From Pyrodictiaceae archaeon (GTDB lineage: Archaea; Thermoproteota; Thermoprotei_A; Sulfolobales; Pyrodictiaceae), in assembly GCA_027046265.1 (NCBI GenBank), contig JALTZF010000008.1, positions 1 through 64,000 on the forward strand: a stretch of DNA of 64,000 nt, in the 5' to 3' direction. This document shows positions 18,665 through 28,133 of the stretch, piece after piece. The position numbers were made by a program, and so were the translations under genes. Positions within the stretch are counted from its first letter, which is position 1. Every line of letters begins with the position of its first letter. The notes beneath the pieces are model-generated. The model worked only from the letters and a program-made list of their open reading frames with translations, was not told where the DNA came from and ran no database searches.

Positions 18665-20050
18665 TTGTCAGCTTATGATCTCGTTGTCATAGGTGGTGGT
18701 CCTGGCGGGTACCCTGGAGCTATACGTGCTGCACAACGTGGTTTGCGGGTTGCTATAGTTGAAGCAGAGCATTTTGGTGGTGAATGCACTAACTATGGGT
18801 GCATACCGACTAAGGCGCTATTGATGGCATCTATAGCTGTTTTCGAGGCTAAGCGCTGGGGTGGAGAAGCTAAGCTAAATCCAAGTGTTCTTGCTGAGAA
18901 GGTTGAAAGAGTTGTTGAGAGAGTACGTGGTGGTATCGAGCATGTTCTTGAGAGTTATGGTGTCGAAATCGTCAAGGGTATAGCACGTATAAAGGGTAAA
19001 GGCCAGATTGTTGTCGAATCCAATGATAGTAGGTTTACTCTAGAGTATAAAGCCCTACTATTGGCTCCCGGCAGCATGTCTTGGTCGCCGAAAGGCCTTG
19101 AGCCTACTGGCGTTAGGATTGTTGACAATAGGGGGGTGCTGAGAGACTATATTAGGAATCCTCCTAGAAGCCTACTTGTTGTTGGAGGAGGTCCCGTAGG
19201 CGTAGAATTCGCCCAAGTATTCGCTGCTCTGGGTACAAGTGTTACCGTAGCAGAGATGATGCCACGTCTACTACCCGGCATGGACAAGGACTTGGGTATC
19301 TATGCCAGAAGACTCTTAACTAAACACGGCGTCAAGGTCAAGACGAACTGTAGAGTTGAATCCCTAGAGGAGAGGAGTAATGGTGTCCGTGCCAAGCTGT
19401 GCGGGAGAGAAGAGGAATATGAGGCTGTTCTCGTGGCTATAGGTAGAGTTCCAAGAACACGCGGATTAGGCCTCGAAAATATTGGTGTTGAAACTGACGA
19501 GAAAGGATTCATTAGGACTAACGAGTACCTTGAGACAACAACTAGTAATGTCTATGCCTCAGGTGACGCTACTGGGCACCCAATGCTCGCGCACAAGGCT
19601 ATACATCAATCACTAATAGCAGCTGACAATATCGCGTTAGGGAGGAAGGTGAAATACGATGCTAGTCTTATACCATTAGTCGTCTATGGAGCTGTCGAAC
19701 TCGCACAAGTAGGTATTGTATCAGCTAAAGATGCTAAAGAGAAAGGGTTCAACGCGGGAGAGACAAGAGTAAGGCTAGGATCTGTAGGCTATGCTGTTGC
19801 TGCAGGAGCTGAGGACGGCTTCGCAAAGATAGTTTATGACAGAGAGACTGGAAGATTGCTAGGCGCTAGTATAGCAGCTCCGCATTCTTCAGACATTATT
19901 GCAGCAGTAGCAGTTGCTATAGCTGCTGGTATGAATATTGAAGAAGCGAGTAATGTAGTTTACCCACATCCTGCTGCTTGTGAGGCATTTATAGAAGCCT
20001 TAATGACTGCAAAAAGGCTACCACTACACTACATTGTTCCACGCCACTAG
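18665..20050 (+). CDS. Dihydrolipoamide dehydrogenase-like FAD/NAD(P) disulfide oxidoreductase
   Basis: 'YDLVVIGGGPGGYPGAIRAAQRGLRVAIVEAEHFGGECTNYGCIPTKALL' (CxxxxC), C-terminal dimerisation 'HPAACEAFIEAL'; TTG start inferred at 18665. Confidence 0.88.
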   Translation: MSAYDLVVIGGGPGGYPGAIRAAQRGLRVAIVEAEHFGGECTNYGCIPTKALLMASIAVFEAKRWGGEAKLNPSVLAEKVERVVERVRGGIEHVLESYGVEIVKGIARIKGKGQIVVESNDSRFTLEYKALLLAPGSMSWSPKGLEPTGVRIVDNRGVLRDYIRNPPRSLLVVGGGPVGVEFAQVFAALGTSVTVAEMMPRLLPGMDKDLGIYARRLLTKHGVKVKTNCRVESLEERSNGVRAKLCGREEEYEAVLVAIGRVPRTRGLGLENIGVETDEKGFIRTNEYLETTTSNVYASGDATGHPMLAHKAIHQSLIAADNIALGRKVKYDASLIPLVVYGAVELAQVGIVSAKDAKEKGFNAGETRVRLGSVGYAVAAGAEDGFAKIVYDRETGRLLGASIAAPHSSDIIAAVAVAIAAGMNIEEASNVVYPHPAACEAFIEALMTAKRLPLHYIVPRH

Positions 20051-20077
20051 CTAGAGTTAAAGAGTGTAAATTGATTT

Positions 20078-21049
20078 CTAAGTTGTGTCACTGTTCTCTC
20101 TGACAATGCCCTTAATAGCTCGATGTAATAACTCGCCTTTACTGACTGCGTAGAGAGAGCCTTCATCGTCTTCGATCATTATTATTCCAGCCCAATAGTC
20201 AACTATCTTAACTTCTTTTCCCTCAAGGGCTTCGAGGCCTACTTGGCGTACTGAAGTGAAATCTCGAGGAGTAAGTTTTAGTGGTAAAATGCTTATGGCG
20301 TTGTATGAGCCATTGAGCCCTAAACTACTAAGCATTGTTGCAAGCCTGCTAGCAACCTCTTCGGCTTTAGTAAGGAGTTCTGATGCGAGCCGGGCTGACG
20401 AGTGTAGCCTCTCTAGTAGCCTTGCAGCAGGTCCTTCTGTAGCAGTGCGTTGTCGGCCAAGTTTCCTCTCCATGCTCCTTGCTTCGAGTATGCCCTCTTC
20501 GTATATCTTGGCAGCAGCGACATGCGGTTGCTCAGCTACACGCCACATGAGGCGCCACGACTGGGTAAGGCCTATCTTTAGCTTAGAACCACCATAGTCC
20601 AATGCATACACGGTAAACTTCTCGGGGAGAGGAATAATAGCATTACATGCTCTATCATATCCTTGTGCACATAGTTCATAGAGAGCTTTAACACTACTAC
20701 TATGCAGTCTGCAATAGCCAGCTCTTGTTGATGCTAAACGCGTACAGTATGTGTGCTCCCAGGGCCTGCCAGGTACACCCTCATGATACCTACAGAACAT
20801 ATAATCCAGAAACTTCTCAAAGTACATCACTGGATTCCAGACTACTTCAACTCTACTACTCCCAGCACGCTGGACCAGAACGCCGATCCTCGTGATCTTA
20901 TAGACTGTTAAGTTAACACTTACAAGAGGCTGACCTTGGCCTAGTCCAGCGAACCATGCTGTGAGCCCTTGAGATTTAGACGTAGCCGAAGTACTTGCAA
21001 CTTTTTCGTGTTCGAATACTACTGCGCGTATAGTGAGTAAACCCTCCAC
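20078..21049 (-). CDS. DUF2797-like protein (GIY-YIG-like core plus Cys/His motif)
   Basis: 'CRYHEG...CTRLASTRAGYCRLHSSS' and 'VYALDYGGSKLKIGLTQSWRLMWRVAEQPHVAAAKIYEEGILEARSMERKLG'. Confidence 0.6.
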   Translation of the reverse strand: MEGLLTIRAVVFEHEKVASTSATSKSQGLTAWFAGLGQGQPLVSVNLTVYKITRIGVLVQRAGSSRVEVVWNPVMYFEKFLDYMFCRYHEGVPGRPWEHTYCTRLASTRAGYCRLHSSSVKALYELCAQGYDRACNAIIPLPEKFTVYALDYGGSKLKIGLTQSWRLMWRVAEQPHVAAAKIYEEGILEARSMERKLGRQRTATEGPAARLLERLHSSARLASELLTKAEEVASRLATMLSSLGLNGSYNAISILPLKLTPRDFTSVRQVGLEALEGKEVKIVDYWAGIIMIEDDEGSLYAVSKGELLHRAIKGIVRENSDTT

Positions 21050-21088
21050 GTCTAGACCCCATCAAAGCTCTTCTTCCCAGACTATTCT

Positions 21089-21991
21089 CTACTTGAGGGT
21101 GTTCTTTAAGAGGTGTCCATAGCCTTCACTCTCTAATGCTCTAGCAAGATACTCCATGGAATCGCTGCCCGATGCCACGGCAACACTTCCAACCCTATCG
21201 ACGCGTGTGAGGCTAGCGTCGAGGTTCTCTACTAGTACTGTCGAACCAGCCTCAACTGCTATCCACGCAGCAGCAGCAACATCTACAACACGTAGTTTGC
21301 CACGAATATCTATGAATACTTCTGCACGTCCAAGACTGGTCCACGTTATTTCTAGGCATGCACTACCAAGTGAGCGCAGTGGCCTGCCCGGTGCAAGCCT
21401 CATATATCTCTGCACTACTCTTGCTTGCTCAGTGTTCTCAAAGTACGCTAATATCATGCGGGCAGGAGGCTTTCGGGGAGAAGCTTTTGATCCACCTTCA
21501 TAAACGCCAAGGCCACGTGCAAAACTAATTACGGGCCACCTATATACCGGTGCGACTGCACCAACTACAACGTCACTGAGCCTAGGTTCCCGATCCTTAG
21601 GAATCACGGCTATAGCTATACTTACAGCACTCCAGGGTATGAGTGAAGCATAGTTCTTGCTGCCATCGAGCGGGTCAACGATAGCTATGAAGGGGCCATC
21701 GCTAATCTTTGTTAAGCCGTGTTCTTCACCGAGAAAATATCCGTTAAAACTTTCAGTTCGCAGTAATTCGACTATGTACTCTTCATTTTCCACGTCTATC
21801 CTTAAGCCCTCATCTGCATCGTGGCTATGTTGCAAGACTACCTTAGTGTATTCCTCAATACCAAACTTGTCACGTAAAAAGCCTGCTGCTTCGCCAGCAA
21901 CTCTACGAACAATATTTAGTAGGTCAAGTAGCTCCTTACGAGTCAGAACATAACTCTCTATGTGGCCCTCCAAGAGGGTCCCCAGGCCCAC
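21089..21991 (-). CDS. Inositol monophosphatase-family phosphatase
   Basis: 'YFLGEEHGL', 'IAIVDPLDGSKNYASLIPWSAVSIA', 'DIRGKLRVVDVAAAAWIAVEAG'. Confidence 0.87.
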   Translation of the reverse strand: MGLGTLLEGHIESYVLTRKELLDLLNIVRRVAGEAAGFLRDKFGIEEYTKVVLQHSHDADEGLRIDVENEEYIVELLRTESFNGYFLGEEHGLTKISDGPFIAIVDPLDGSKNYASLIPWSAVSIAIAVIPKDREPRLSDVVVGAVAPVYRWPVISFARGLGVYEGGSKASPRKPPARMILAYFENTEQARVVQRYMRLAPGRPLRSLGSACLEITWTSLGRAEVFIDIRGKLRVVDVAAAAWIAVEAGSTVLVENLDASLTRVDRVGSVAVASGSDSMEYLARALESEGYGHLLKNTLK

Positions 21992-22098
21992 TATTTTACT
22001 GCTAAGAGTTCTTAACTAATCCTACACAACTTGCAGAGAATCGAGGTCTATAACAAGCTTTTCGATAGTGCCATAGCAAAACTCCTCCATAATAGCTA

Positions 22099-23085
22099 CT
22101 AGAAGAACACTATGTCCTTGCCTCCACAGTCGCCTATTATCCTAGTTCCTGTTAACCCCTCAAGGGCTTCTCTCGCTCTTTCAAGCATAGCGATTAAGCT
22201 AAAGCCTTTTTTGTTGTGTTCAACAAACATTACTCCGGCCTCTACTTTAGGTCCCATGCTTCCCTGGGGAAACTCCCCCTTTTCTAGAAGATCTCTCGCC
22301 TTACGCGGCGTCATACACTTGATGAGTTTCTGGCTTGGCCTCCCATAGTCTACGTATGCGCCCTCAACGTCTGTCAGTATTGCTAGTACATCTGCACCAA
22401 TTTCTTCAGCGAGAACAGCAGATGCATAGTCCTTGTCTACTACAGCCTCTACCCCCTGGACCCAATGATTACTCCTTACTACTGGTATTCCCCCACCACC
22501 AGCTGCTATCACAACATACCCGCTATCCACGAGCATCCTAACAGTCCTAGCTTCAACTATGCCTAGAGGCTTAGGACTTGGTACTACACGTCGATAACCA
22601 CCACGGGGGTCAGGCTTGAATACCCAGCCATACTCTATTGCTAGCTTCTCAGCCTCCTCCTTGGAATAGAATGGGCCTATAGGCTTTGTGGGTTCTCTCC
22701 AGGCTGGGTCGTCTTTTGAGACAAGACTCTGAGATACAATAGTTACTACTCTACGCTCAAGCCCTCTCTCCTCAAGAGCATTGCCTATAGCTTGTTGTAG
22801 CATGTAGCCTAACCAGCCTTGCGTCATCGCGTCAGCAATATCGAGAGTTATGCCTCGACCAGACTCTTTTCCTGCACGCTGAACCCACTCAAGTATAATC
22901 CCTACTTGTGGGCCATTCCCGTGTGTGACAACTACTCGGTAGCCCTGCTCTACTAGTGACGCTATAGTCTCAGCTGCTATACGCACATTGCGCCACTGCG
23001 CGTCAAAGCTCTCTCCTTTACGCATGAAGGCATTACCGCCAAGTGCTACGACTATAAGACTATTATTCTCTAAGCCAGCAACCAT
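22099..23085 (-). CDS. arcC: Carbamate kinase
   Basis: 'LIVVALGGNAFMRKGESF', 'VVTHGNGPQVGIILEW', 'KPIGPFYSKEEAEKLA', 'GGGGIPVV', 'VDKDYASAVLAEEIGADVLAILTDVEGAYV'; internal ATG start preferred. Confidence 0.93.
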   Translation of the reverse strand: MVAGLENNSLIVVALGGNAFMRKGESFDAQWRNVRIAAETIASLVEQGYRVVVTHGNGPQVGIILEWVQRAGKESGRGITLDIADAMTQGWLGYMLQQAIGNALEERGLERRVVTIVSQSLVSKDDPAWREPTKPIGPFYSKEEAEKLAIEYGWVFKPDPRGGYRRVVPSPKPLGIVEARTVRMLVDSGYVVIAAGGGGIPVVRSNHWVQGVEAVVDKDYASAVLAEEIGADVLAILTDVEGAYVDYGRPSQKLIKCMTPRKARDLLEKGEFPQGSMGPKVEAGVMFVEHNKKGFSLIAMLERAREALEGLTGTRIIGDCGGKDIVFF

Positions 23086-23185
23086 AGTGACCACCAGCCA
23101 TGTAATGCTAACGATTAAGCAGCAACAATAATTAATAATTGCTGCCAGTAACACCGTCAAGACGGTGAAGCTTTAGGATCAAGAT

Positions 23186-23779
23186 TCAATGTCTCTGTCC
23201 GCACTTTCTAGAGCAGGCAAGCCATGCCTCGAGTTCACGGGTAGAAGTTATCTCTGCATACCTTGTACTCCAGTGCCTGTCGCTTATGCCTATAATGTAG
23301 ACATGGACAGATCTAAGTATATCAGCCTCGTCTCTTAGCCTCTTAACGTAGATAGGCACCCAGCCGGGCACAGGGAAGTCTACTGTGACGACTCTCGCGC
23401 CAGGCTGAAGCTCCGCTTCAAGTTTGGGTCGTAGCACCTCATTTATGCTCTTATACAAATAAATATACACTAGTGTGGCGTCTTCAAGGCTTATCTCCAT
23501 GAAGTCTCCTTCAATAATCTCAACGCGATCAGCTACACCATATATTCTTGCATAAGCACGGGCAACCTCAACCAGCACCGGGTCTATCTCTACGCCAACA
23601 GCCTTCCTGACACAGTAATCCCGTGCTGCTATAACTACTACCCTGCCATCACCAGAACCAAGATCATATACTATGTCACATGGTGTAACCCAGGCTGCTC
23701 GTAAAGCCGCATGGACTACAGACAAGGGCGCTGGTATGTATGGAGCCCTGGAAGACACCCCCGTCAATGTAGCCCACAC
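23186..23779 (-). CDS. SAM-dependent methyltransferase
   Basis: 'CDIVYDLGSGDGRVVVIAARDYCVRKAVGVEIDPVLVEVAR'. Confidence 0.78.
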   Translation of the reverse strand: MWATLTGVSSRAPYIPAPLSVVHAALRAAWVTPCDIVYDLGSGDGRVVVIAARDYCVRKAVGVEIDPVLVEVARAYARIYGVADRVEIIEGDFMEISLEDATLVYIYLYKSINEVLRPKLEAELQPGARVVTVDFPVPGWVPIYVKRLRDEADILRSVHVYIIGISDRHWSTRYAEITSTRELEAWLACSRKCGQRH

Positions 23780-23856
23780 CTACATCGTGTTAGCCGGAAG
23801 ACCTTTTTCCTCTTACCCAAACATGTTGAACCAAGAGAAAACAGTAGAAGACGAGG

Positions 23857-24744
23857 GTGCGCAAAGTGGGCAACCCTAACGCGCTAGGGTTGACTGCTGC
23901 AGCACTTGCAGGGGTATTCTTCGGGCTTAGCGATGCCCTAGTTAGGGCAGCCTCTACAAAGCTTACACCACTACAGAACCTATTCATAAGCCTTATAGTA
24001 GGTACACCACTCCTCTGGGCTGCTGCAGCCTATGAAGGGCTCACTTTACCATCACTTAAGGTTGCTATATTATGGATACTTGCTGGCGTAACGAACTTCG
24101 TTTTAGGCCGCCTACTCTTCTATATATCAATAACCTATGCTGGCGCCTCTACTGCAGCTGTAGCAGCAAGCCCTACTAGTGCATTCTCAGCGTTGCTTGC
24201 ATGGATTTTTCTAGGAGAAGAGATAACGTTGAGGCAGCTTGTAGGCCTACTCATTTTCGTTGTAGCAGTCTACATAGCCAGCGTTAAGCCTAGTGGCGAA
24301 GCATTACATGGTGGAAAAAGTATTATCGGCGTATTAGCTGGCATAACTGCAGCACTCACATTCTCAGCTTCAACACTACTAGTAAGGATGGCTGGTGGTT
24401 ATGAGCAGGCAGACCCTCTTGTGGGTGTAGCGATATCATACACCTCAGCTCTACCAATAGTCCTGCCTCTTACGTTAGCCAAGGAGAAGAGAGTTGAGAT
24501 AGGCAGGCATACATGGTACATGGTTGTAGCATCAGCTTCTGTCGCGCTTGCGCAGCTCTTTAGGTATCTAGCCCTAGCCATTATGCCAGTAGTATATGCT
24601 GTAGTCCTCATGGGCTTATTCCCATTCCACACATTTCTCTTCGCACATATGCTACCCAGAGAAGCTAAGGAAAAGCCGCAACTAAGACATGGAATAGCAG
24701 CTATGCTGGCTACACTAGGAGTTATACTTGTAAATATGCCTTGA
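23857..24744 (+). CDS. EamA-family (DMT) transporter
   Basis: 10 TM; 'AASPTSAFSALLAWIFLGEEITLRQLVGLLIFVVAVYI'. Confidence 0.82.
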   Translation: MRKVGNPNALGLTAAALAGVFFGLSDALVRAASTKLTPLQNLFISLIVGTPLLWAAAAYEGLTLPSLKVAILWILAGVTNFVLGRLLFYISITYAGASTAAVAASPTSAFSALLAWIFLGEEITLRQLVGLLIFVVAVYIASVKPSGEALHGGKSIIGVLAGITAALTFSASTLLVRMAGGYEQADPLVGVAISYTSALPIVLPLTLAKEKRVEIGRHTWYMVVASASVALAQLFRYLALAIMPVVYAVVLMGLFPFHTFLFAHMLPREAKEKPQLRHGIAAMLATLGVILVNMP

Positions 24745-24778
24745 AAGCTCTATAGAAACTCCGGGCAGGGTTAAAGCC

Positions 24779-25114
24779 TTGGAGAACTATGAGGAGGTAA
24801 TTGAGCATATAAGAGAGCTAGTTCTAGAAGCTCTTCTTTACATACAAGAAGCTTGTAGGAGAGCTTGTTCTCGAGTTAGCTGCGAGAATATCGAGGACTA
24901 CTTAGCAGCAGCTATGGACGAAGCTGAGGAGGCTGCGAGAAATCTTTCACCATGGATTCACACCCCTAGCCTACAACTCGCAGCAAGACAGATAGAGAAA
25001 GAGGCAGTAGTTTTAGACGAGAAGGGGTGTAGGGAGGAGGCAGAACTCTTTCGTGAAGCCGCGCGCCGCCTCTACATGGCTGACATAGTCTCGAACAGAA
25101 GAGTAAGCACGTAA
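24779..25114 (+). CDS. Small helical hypothetical protein
   Basis: 111 aa, helical heptad-like sequence; directly downstream of EamA gene. Confidence 0.5.
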   Translation: MENYEEVIEHIRELVLEALLYIQEACRRACSRVSCENIEDYLAAAMDEAEEAARNLSPWIHTPSLQLAARQIEKEAVVLDEKGCREEAELFREAARRLYMADIVSNRRVST

Positions 25115-25231
25115 ATGAGCCACTTGGAACTATTGTCAAATACTACAATAAGCCAAGATAGTGCAGGACATAGAGAAAAACTATGTGGTTTAGTGCATAA
25201 CCCAAGTGTTCGCCTAGCAAAGTATTAACCT

Positions 25232-25852
25232 CTATCTAGAGTATACGCCGTAAGTATAGCCGTAAGCTACTATGTGGCCCTTGATGGCCCTGACAACTTC
25301 CTCGTAGCTTGCACCTGGTCTTAGTCCTAGGGTCTCGGTATCAACTGCTAGTACTAGGAAGACATACCTATGCGTTCCATGGCCTCGTGGCGGGCAGGGA
25401 CCGCCGTAGCCTACGTAGCCAAAGTAGTTTGTGCCTTGTAAGCCTAGACCAGGAATGCTAGCCTTATACTTCTCAACACCTCTAGGTATAACAGTGACAG
25501 TTACTGGGACATCATAGAGTATCCAGTGGATGAACCAACCTACTGGTGCATCAGGATCATACATTATCAATACAAGACTCTTGGCCTGTTGGGGTACACC
25601 TTCAATGCGGACTTCTGGAGATACATCAGCACCCTCACAAGTATACTCTCGAGGTATACGCGCACCAAACCCAAAGGCGGGTGTGTGTACTTTGAGTTGT
25701 TCAGGAACACCTCTTACATAGTCTGGAAGAGGAGGAGAGGACACCTCTCTGCCGCCCCCTTCTTGTCTGTACAAGAAATAGAATAGAGTAAGAGCTACAA
25801 CTATGAGTACAACAGTAAAAAGTATTATAGTTGTGGACTGCTTAAGTTTCAT
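25232..25852 (-). CDS. Exported YbhB/YbcL (PEBP) family protein
   Basis: N-terminal TM; 'REYTCEGADVSPEVRIEGVPQQAKSLVLIMYDPDAPVGWFIHWILYDVP', 'GPCPPRGHGTHRYVFLVLAVD'. Confidence 0.9.
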   Translation of the reverse strand: MKLKQSTTIILFTVVLIVVALTLFYFLYRQEGGGREVSSPPLPDYVRGVPEQLKVHTPAFGFGARIPREYTCEGADVSPEVRIEGVPQQAKSLVLIMYDPDAPVGWFIHWILYDVPVTVTVIPRGVEKYKASIPGLGLQGTNYFGYVGYGGPCPPRGHGTHRYVFLVLAVDTETLGLRPGASYEEVVRAIKGHIVAYGYTYGVYSR

Positions 25853-25968
25853 AGCCTACACTCCTTACTCGGAATGCACTGTCTAGTTAAAGGATAATGA
25901 TCTTAGAGAAAAAAGGAAAAATATAGCATTAGGCTGTAAGAAGCTATTATTTATGGTGTGCCTAGTAT

Positions 25969-27834
25969 TTAGCTTACTATGTATATGAACTCTTCTAGAC
26001 CTAGTCTCTTGAGCGTCTCGGGTGTCGGCTTTCCATCAATCCATCCACGTATCTTATAGTATTCTGGCAAGTACTTCTCTAGTGCCTCCTTTGCTGTCCT
26101 ACCCTTTGCTGGCCCATCTGGCAGGGGCTCCTCTAGTAGCCTCTTTGGCAGTGTGTCCTTATACCCTGTTCCTTCACGTACTGCGAAGAGTCTCTCAGTG
26201 TTGTAGATTCTCTCGCCTATTGTTAGTAGCTCGTCTACTGTTAGGTCTTCCCAGCCCATTGCGTACTTTAGTAGGTCTACGTACATTTCTGGTGCGTCAG
26301 CAAACGTGTTAAACTTGCACACTACAAGGCTATCTATTACTGCGAAGTAGTCTTGCTGGAACTTAACAAGCTTTACCTTCTCAATGTCTACTTGTAATGG
26401 GTCAAACTTCTTTGGCACACCAAGCACATCGAATGAAACCGAGTAGGCTCGCAGGTGGCAGCCTCCACGGTTGCTTGTCGCATAGGATAGTGCCATACTA
26501 TTTATTGCTCTTGGGTCATACGCTGGTAGCTCTAGACCCTTGACATGTACTGCACAATCTGGGCAGCCGAACTCCTCGGCGAGCCTTGCAGCACCCTCAG
26601 CCACGTAGTGGCCTATTCCATCTCGGTGGGCAGCCCTCCATACTAAATGTACTACTGCATCTGCATTACCCCATGTGGGCTCGATGTCTTCTAGTAGTGA
26701 GAGAAGCTTCTTTGCTTTATCTTCGGGGAGCTCGCCTTTTTGAGCTTTCTCATAGAGCTCCATTAATGTTGCGGCAGTATTTCCAAAACTTATAGTGTCA
26801 AAGCCCATGTCGTTGAGTAGATAGTTGATCTTTATCAGTGCTTCCATGCTACCTATCATGGTGTTTGCTCCATTAGCCCAGATGGTCTCGTATTCTGGGC
26901 CCTCGCTTACTGGTGTCCTATAAGGACCAGACTTTACCTCGGCTACACGACTGCACCTTATTGAGCAGCCCCAGCAGCCCTTCCTAGCCTTCAAGTACTT
27001 CTCTGCCAGGTACTCGCCACTTATCTCGTAGGCTTTCTCGAATGTCCCACGCGTCCAGTTCTTTGTCGGGAACGCGCCGTGCTCGTTGATTATGTTCACA
27101 AGCACAGATGTACCATACTTGTGGAGTGACTGGCTTATTGGGTGTTCTAGGATCTTCTTTGTGTACTCCTTTGCCTTCTCATTGAACTTGGCTTTGTCGT
27201 ATAATTCTATTCTCCTCCTACCATAGACAAATATTGCTTTAACCTTCTTGCTGCCCAACACTGCTCCTAAGCCTGTACGGCCAGCTGCTCTATACATGTC
27301 GTTCATCACTGCAGCTATCTTCGACAAGTTCTCGCCGGCAGGGCCTATTGCTAGAACGCTACCTAGACTACTACTTGTTATCCCAACATTTTCTCTGATG
27401 ACCTTCTCTGCAAATATTACACCCTTACCCCAGAGCTCGCGAGCATCGTGGAACTTTACTTCTCCATCAATAATACTTATCCATACAGGCTCCTCGCTCA
27501 CACCTTCAAGTACTATCCCGTCATACCCTGCAAAGCGTAGCCACGGGCCAAACTGGCCGCCCGAGTTTGAATCACCAAGAATTCCCGTCAAAGGACTCTT
27601 GCCCACTACGTGGTATCTACCAGTCTCTATAGCAGCAGTACCAGTTAGGGGTCCTGTGAGTATGTACAGCCTATTCTCTGGCCCTAGAGGGTCAGCGCCT
27701 GGCGGAATCTCCTTCAAAGCGAGATAGGCGCCTAGTCCACGGCCTCCAAGGAACTTTCTGAGCGTCTTTTCAGGGATTTTTTCAACTCTAGTCTTCTGGT
27801 TCCACAGGTTAATCCTTAGAAGGAGGAAGTCCAC
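25969..27834 (-). CDS. Aldehyde:ferredoxin oxidoreductase family (tungsten-pterin) enzyme
   Basis: 'FLGGRGLGAYLALKEIPPGADPLGPENRLYILTGPLTG', 'CWGCSIRCSR', 'GPEYETIWANGANTMI', 'DFD/DMGFDTISFG'; GTG at 27834 preferred start. Confidence 0.92.
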   Translation of the reverse strand: MDFLLLRINLWNQKTRVEKIPEKTLRKFLGGRGLGAYLALKEIPPGADPLGPENRLYILTGPLTGTAAIETGRYHVVGKSPLTGILGDSNSGGQFGPWLRFAGYDGIVLEGVSEEPVWISIIDGEVKFHDARELWGKGVIFAEKVIRENVGITSSSLGSVLAIGPAGENLSKIAAVMNDMYRAAGRTGLGAVLGSKKVKAIFVYGRRRIELYDKAKFNEKAKEYTKKILEHPISQSLHKYGTSVLVNIINEHGAFPTKNWTRGTFEKAYEISGEYLAEKYLKARKGCWGCSIRCSRVAEVKSGPYRTPVSEGPEYETIWANGANTMIGSMEALIKINYLLNDMGFDTISFGNTAATLMELYEKAQKGELPEDKAKKLLSLLEDIEPTWGNADAVVHLVWRAAHRDGIGHYVAEGAARLAEEFGCPDCAVHVKGLELPAYDPRAINSMALSYATSNRGGCHLRAYSVSFDVLGVPKKFDPLQVDIEKVKLVKFQQDYFAVIDSLVVCKFNTFADAPEMYVDLLKYAMGWEDLTVDELLTIGERIYNTERLFAVREGTGYKDTLPKRLLEEPLPDGPAKGRTAKEALEKYLPEYYKIRGWIDGKPTPETLKRLGLEEFIYIVS

Positions 27835-28040
27835 CTTTTTACACCAGAGTAGTAATGTATGATAGCTGAGATATAACTCTACCCTCTTATGAACTGATAG
27901 AGAACACTTATCAGACAATAACAACTACTAACTTGTAGTGTTCTAGCTGTGTGGCGAAGCGGCCGGACAGTACCTTATATCTCTTCGTCAAGCACACTAC
28001 CTAAAAGAACCAGCCTAAGAGCTAACAGTTACTGAGAGTA

Positions 28041-28112
28041 GGATGATGCAGATTGGCCTTTGAAGACTCCCCGGGCTGACCGGGAGGGGATGAGCGAAGA
28101 ACCCCTTGCTGA
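28041..28112 (+). ncRNA. Candidate C/D-box sRNA
   Basis: Box C ATGATGC (28043-28049), D' CTGA (28076-28079), C'-like ATGAGCG (28090-28096), box D CTGA (28109-28112); exactly 12 nt between C' and D. Confidence 0.4.
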
Positions 28113-28133
28113 CTCTCTTCTCTGTATAGCCAC

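Noticed and set aside
27248-27727. 159-aa plus ORF antisense to the AOR-family gene
   Set aside because: Fully inside a strongly supported gene on the other strand; Pro/Ser/Thr-rich translation typical of antisense frames
27949-27997. Interrupted hairpin GTGTG-g-CGAAG...CTTCG-tcaag-CACAC upstream of the AOR-family gene (possible cofactor-responsive leader)
   Set aside because: Only two short helices with an asymmetric loop, no K-turn or known riboswitch motif; could be chance in a promoter region
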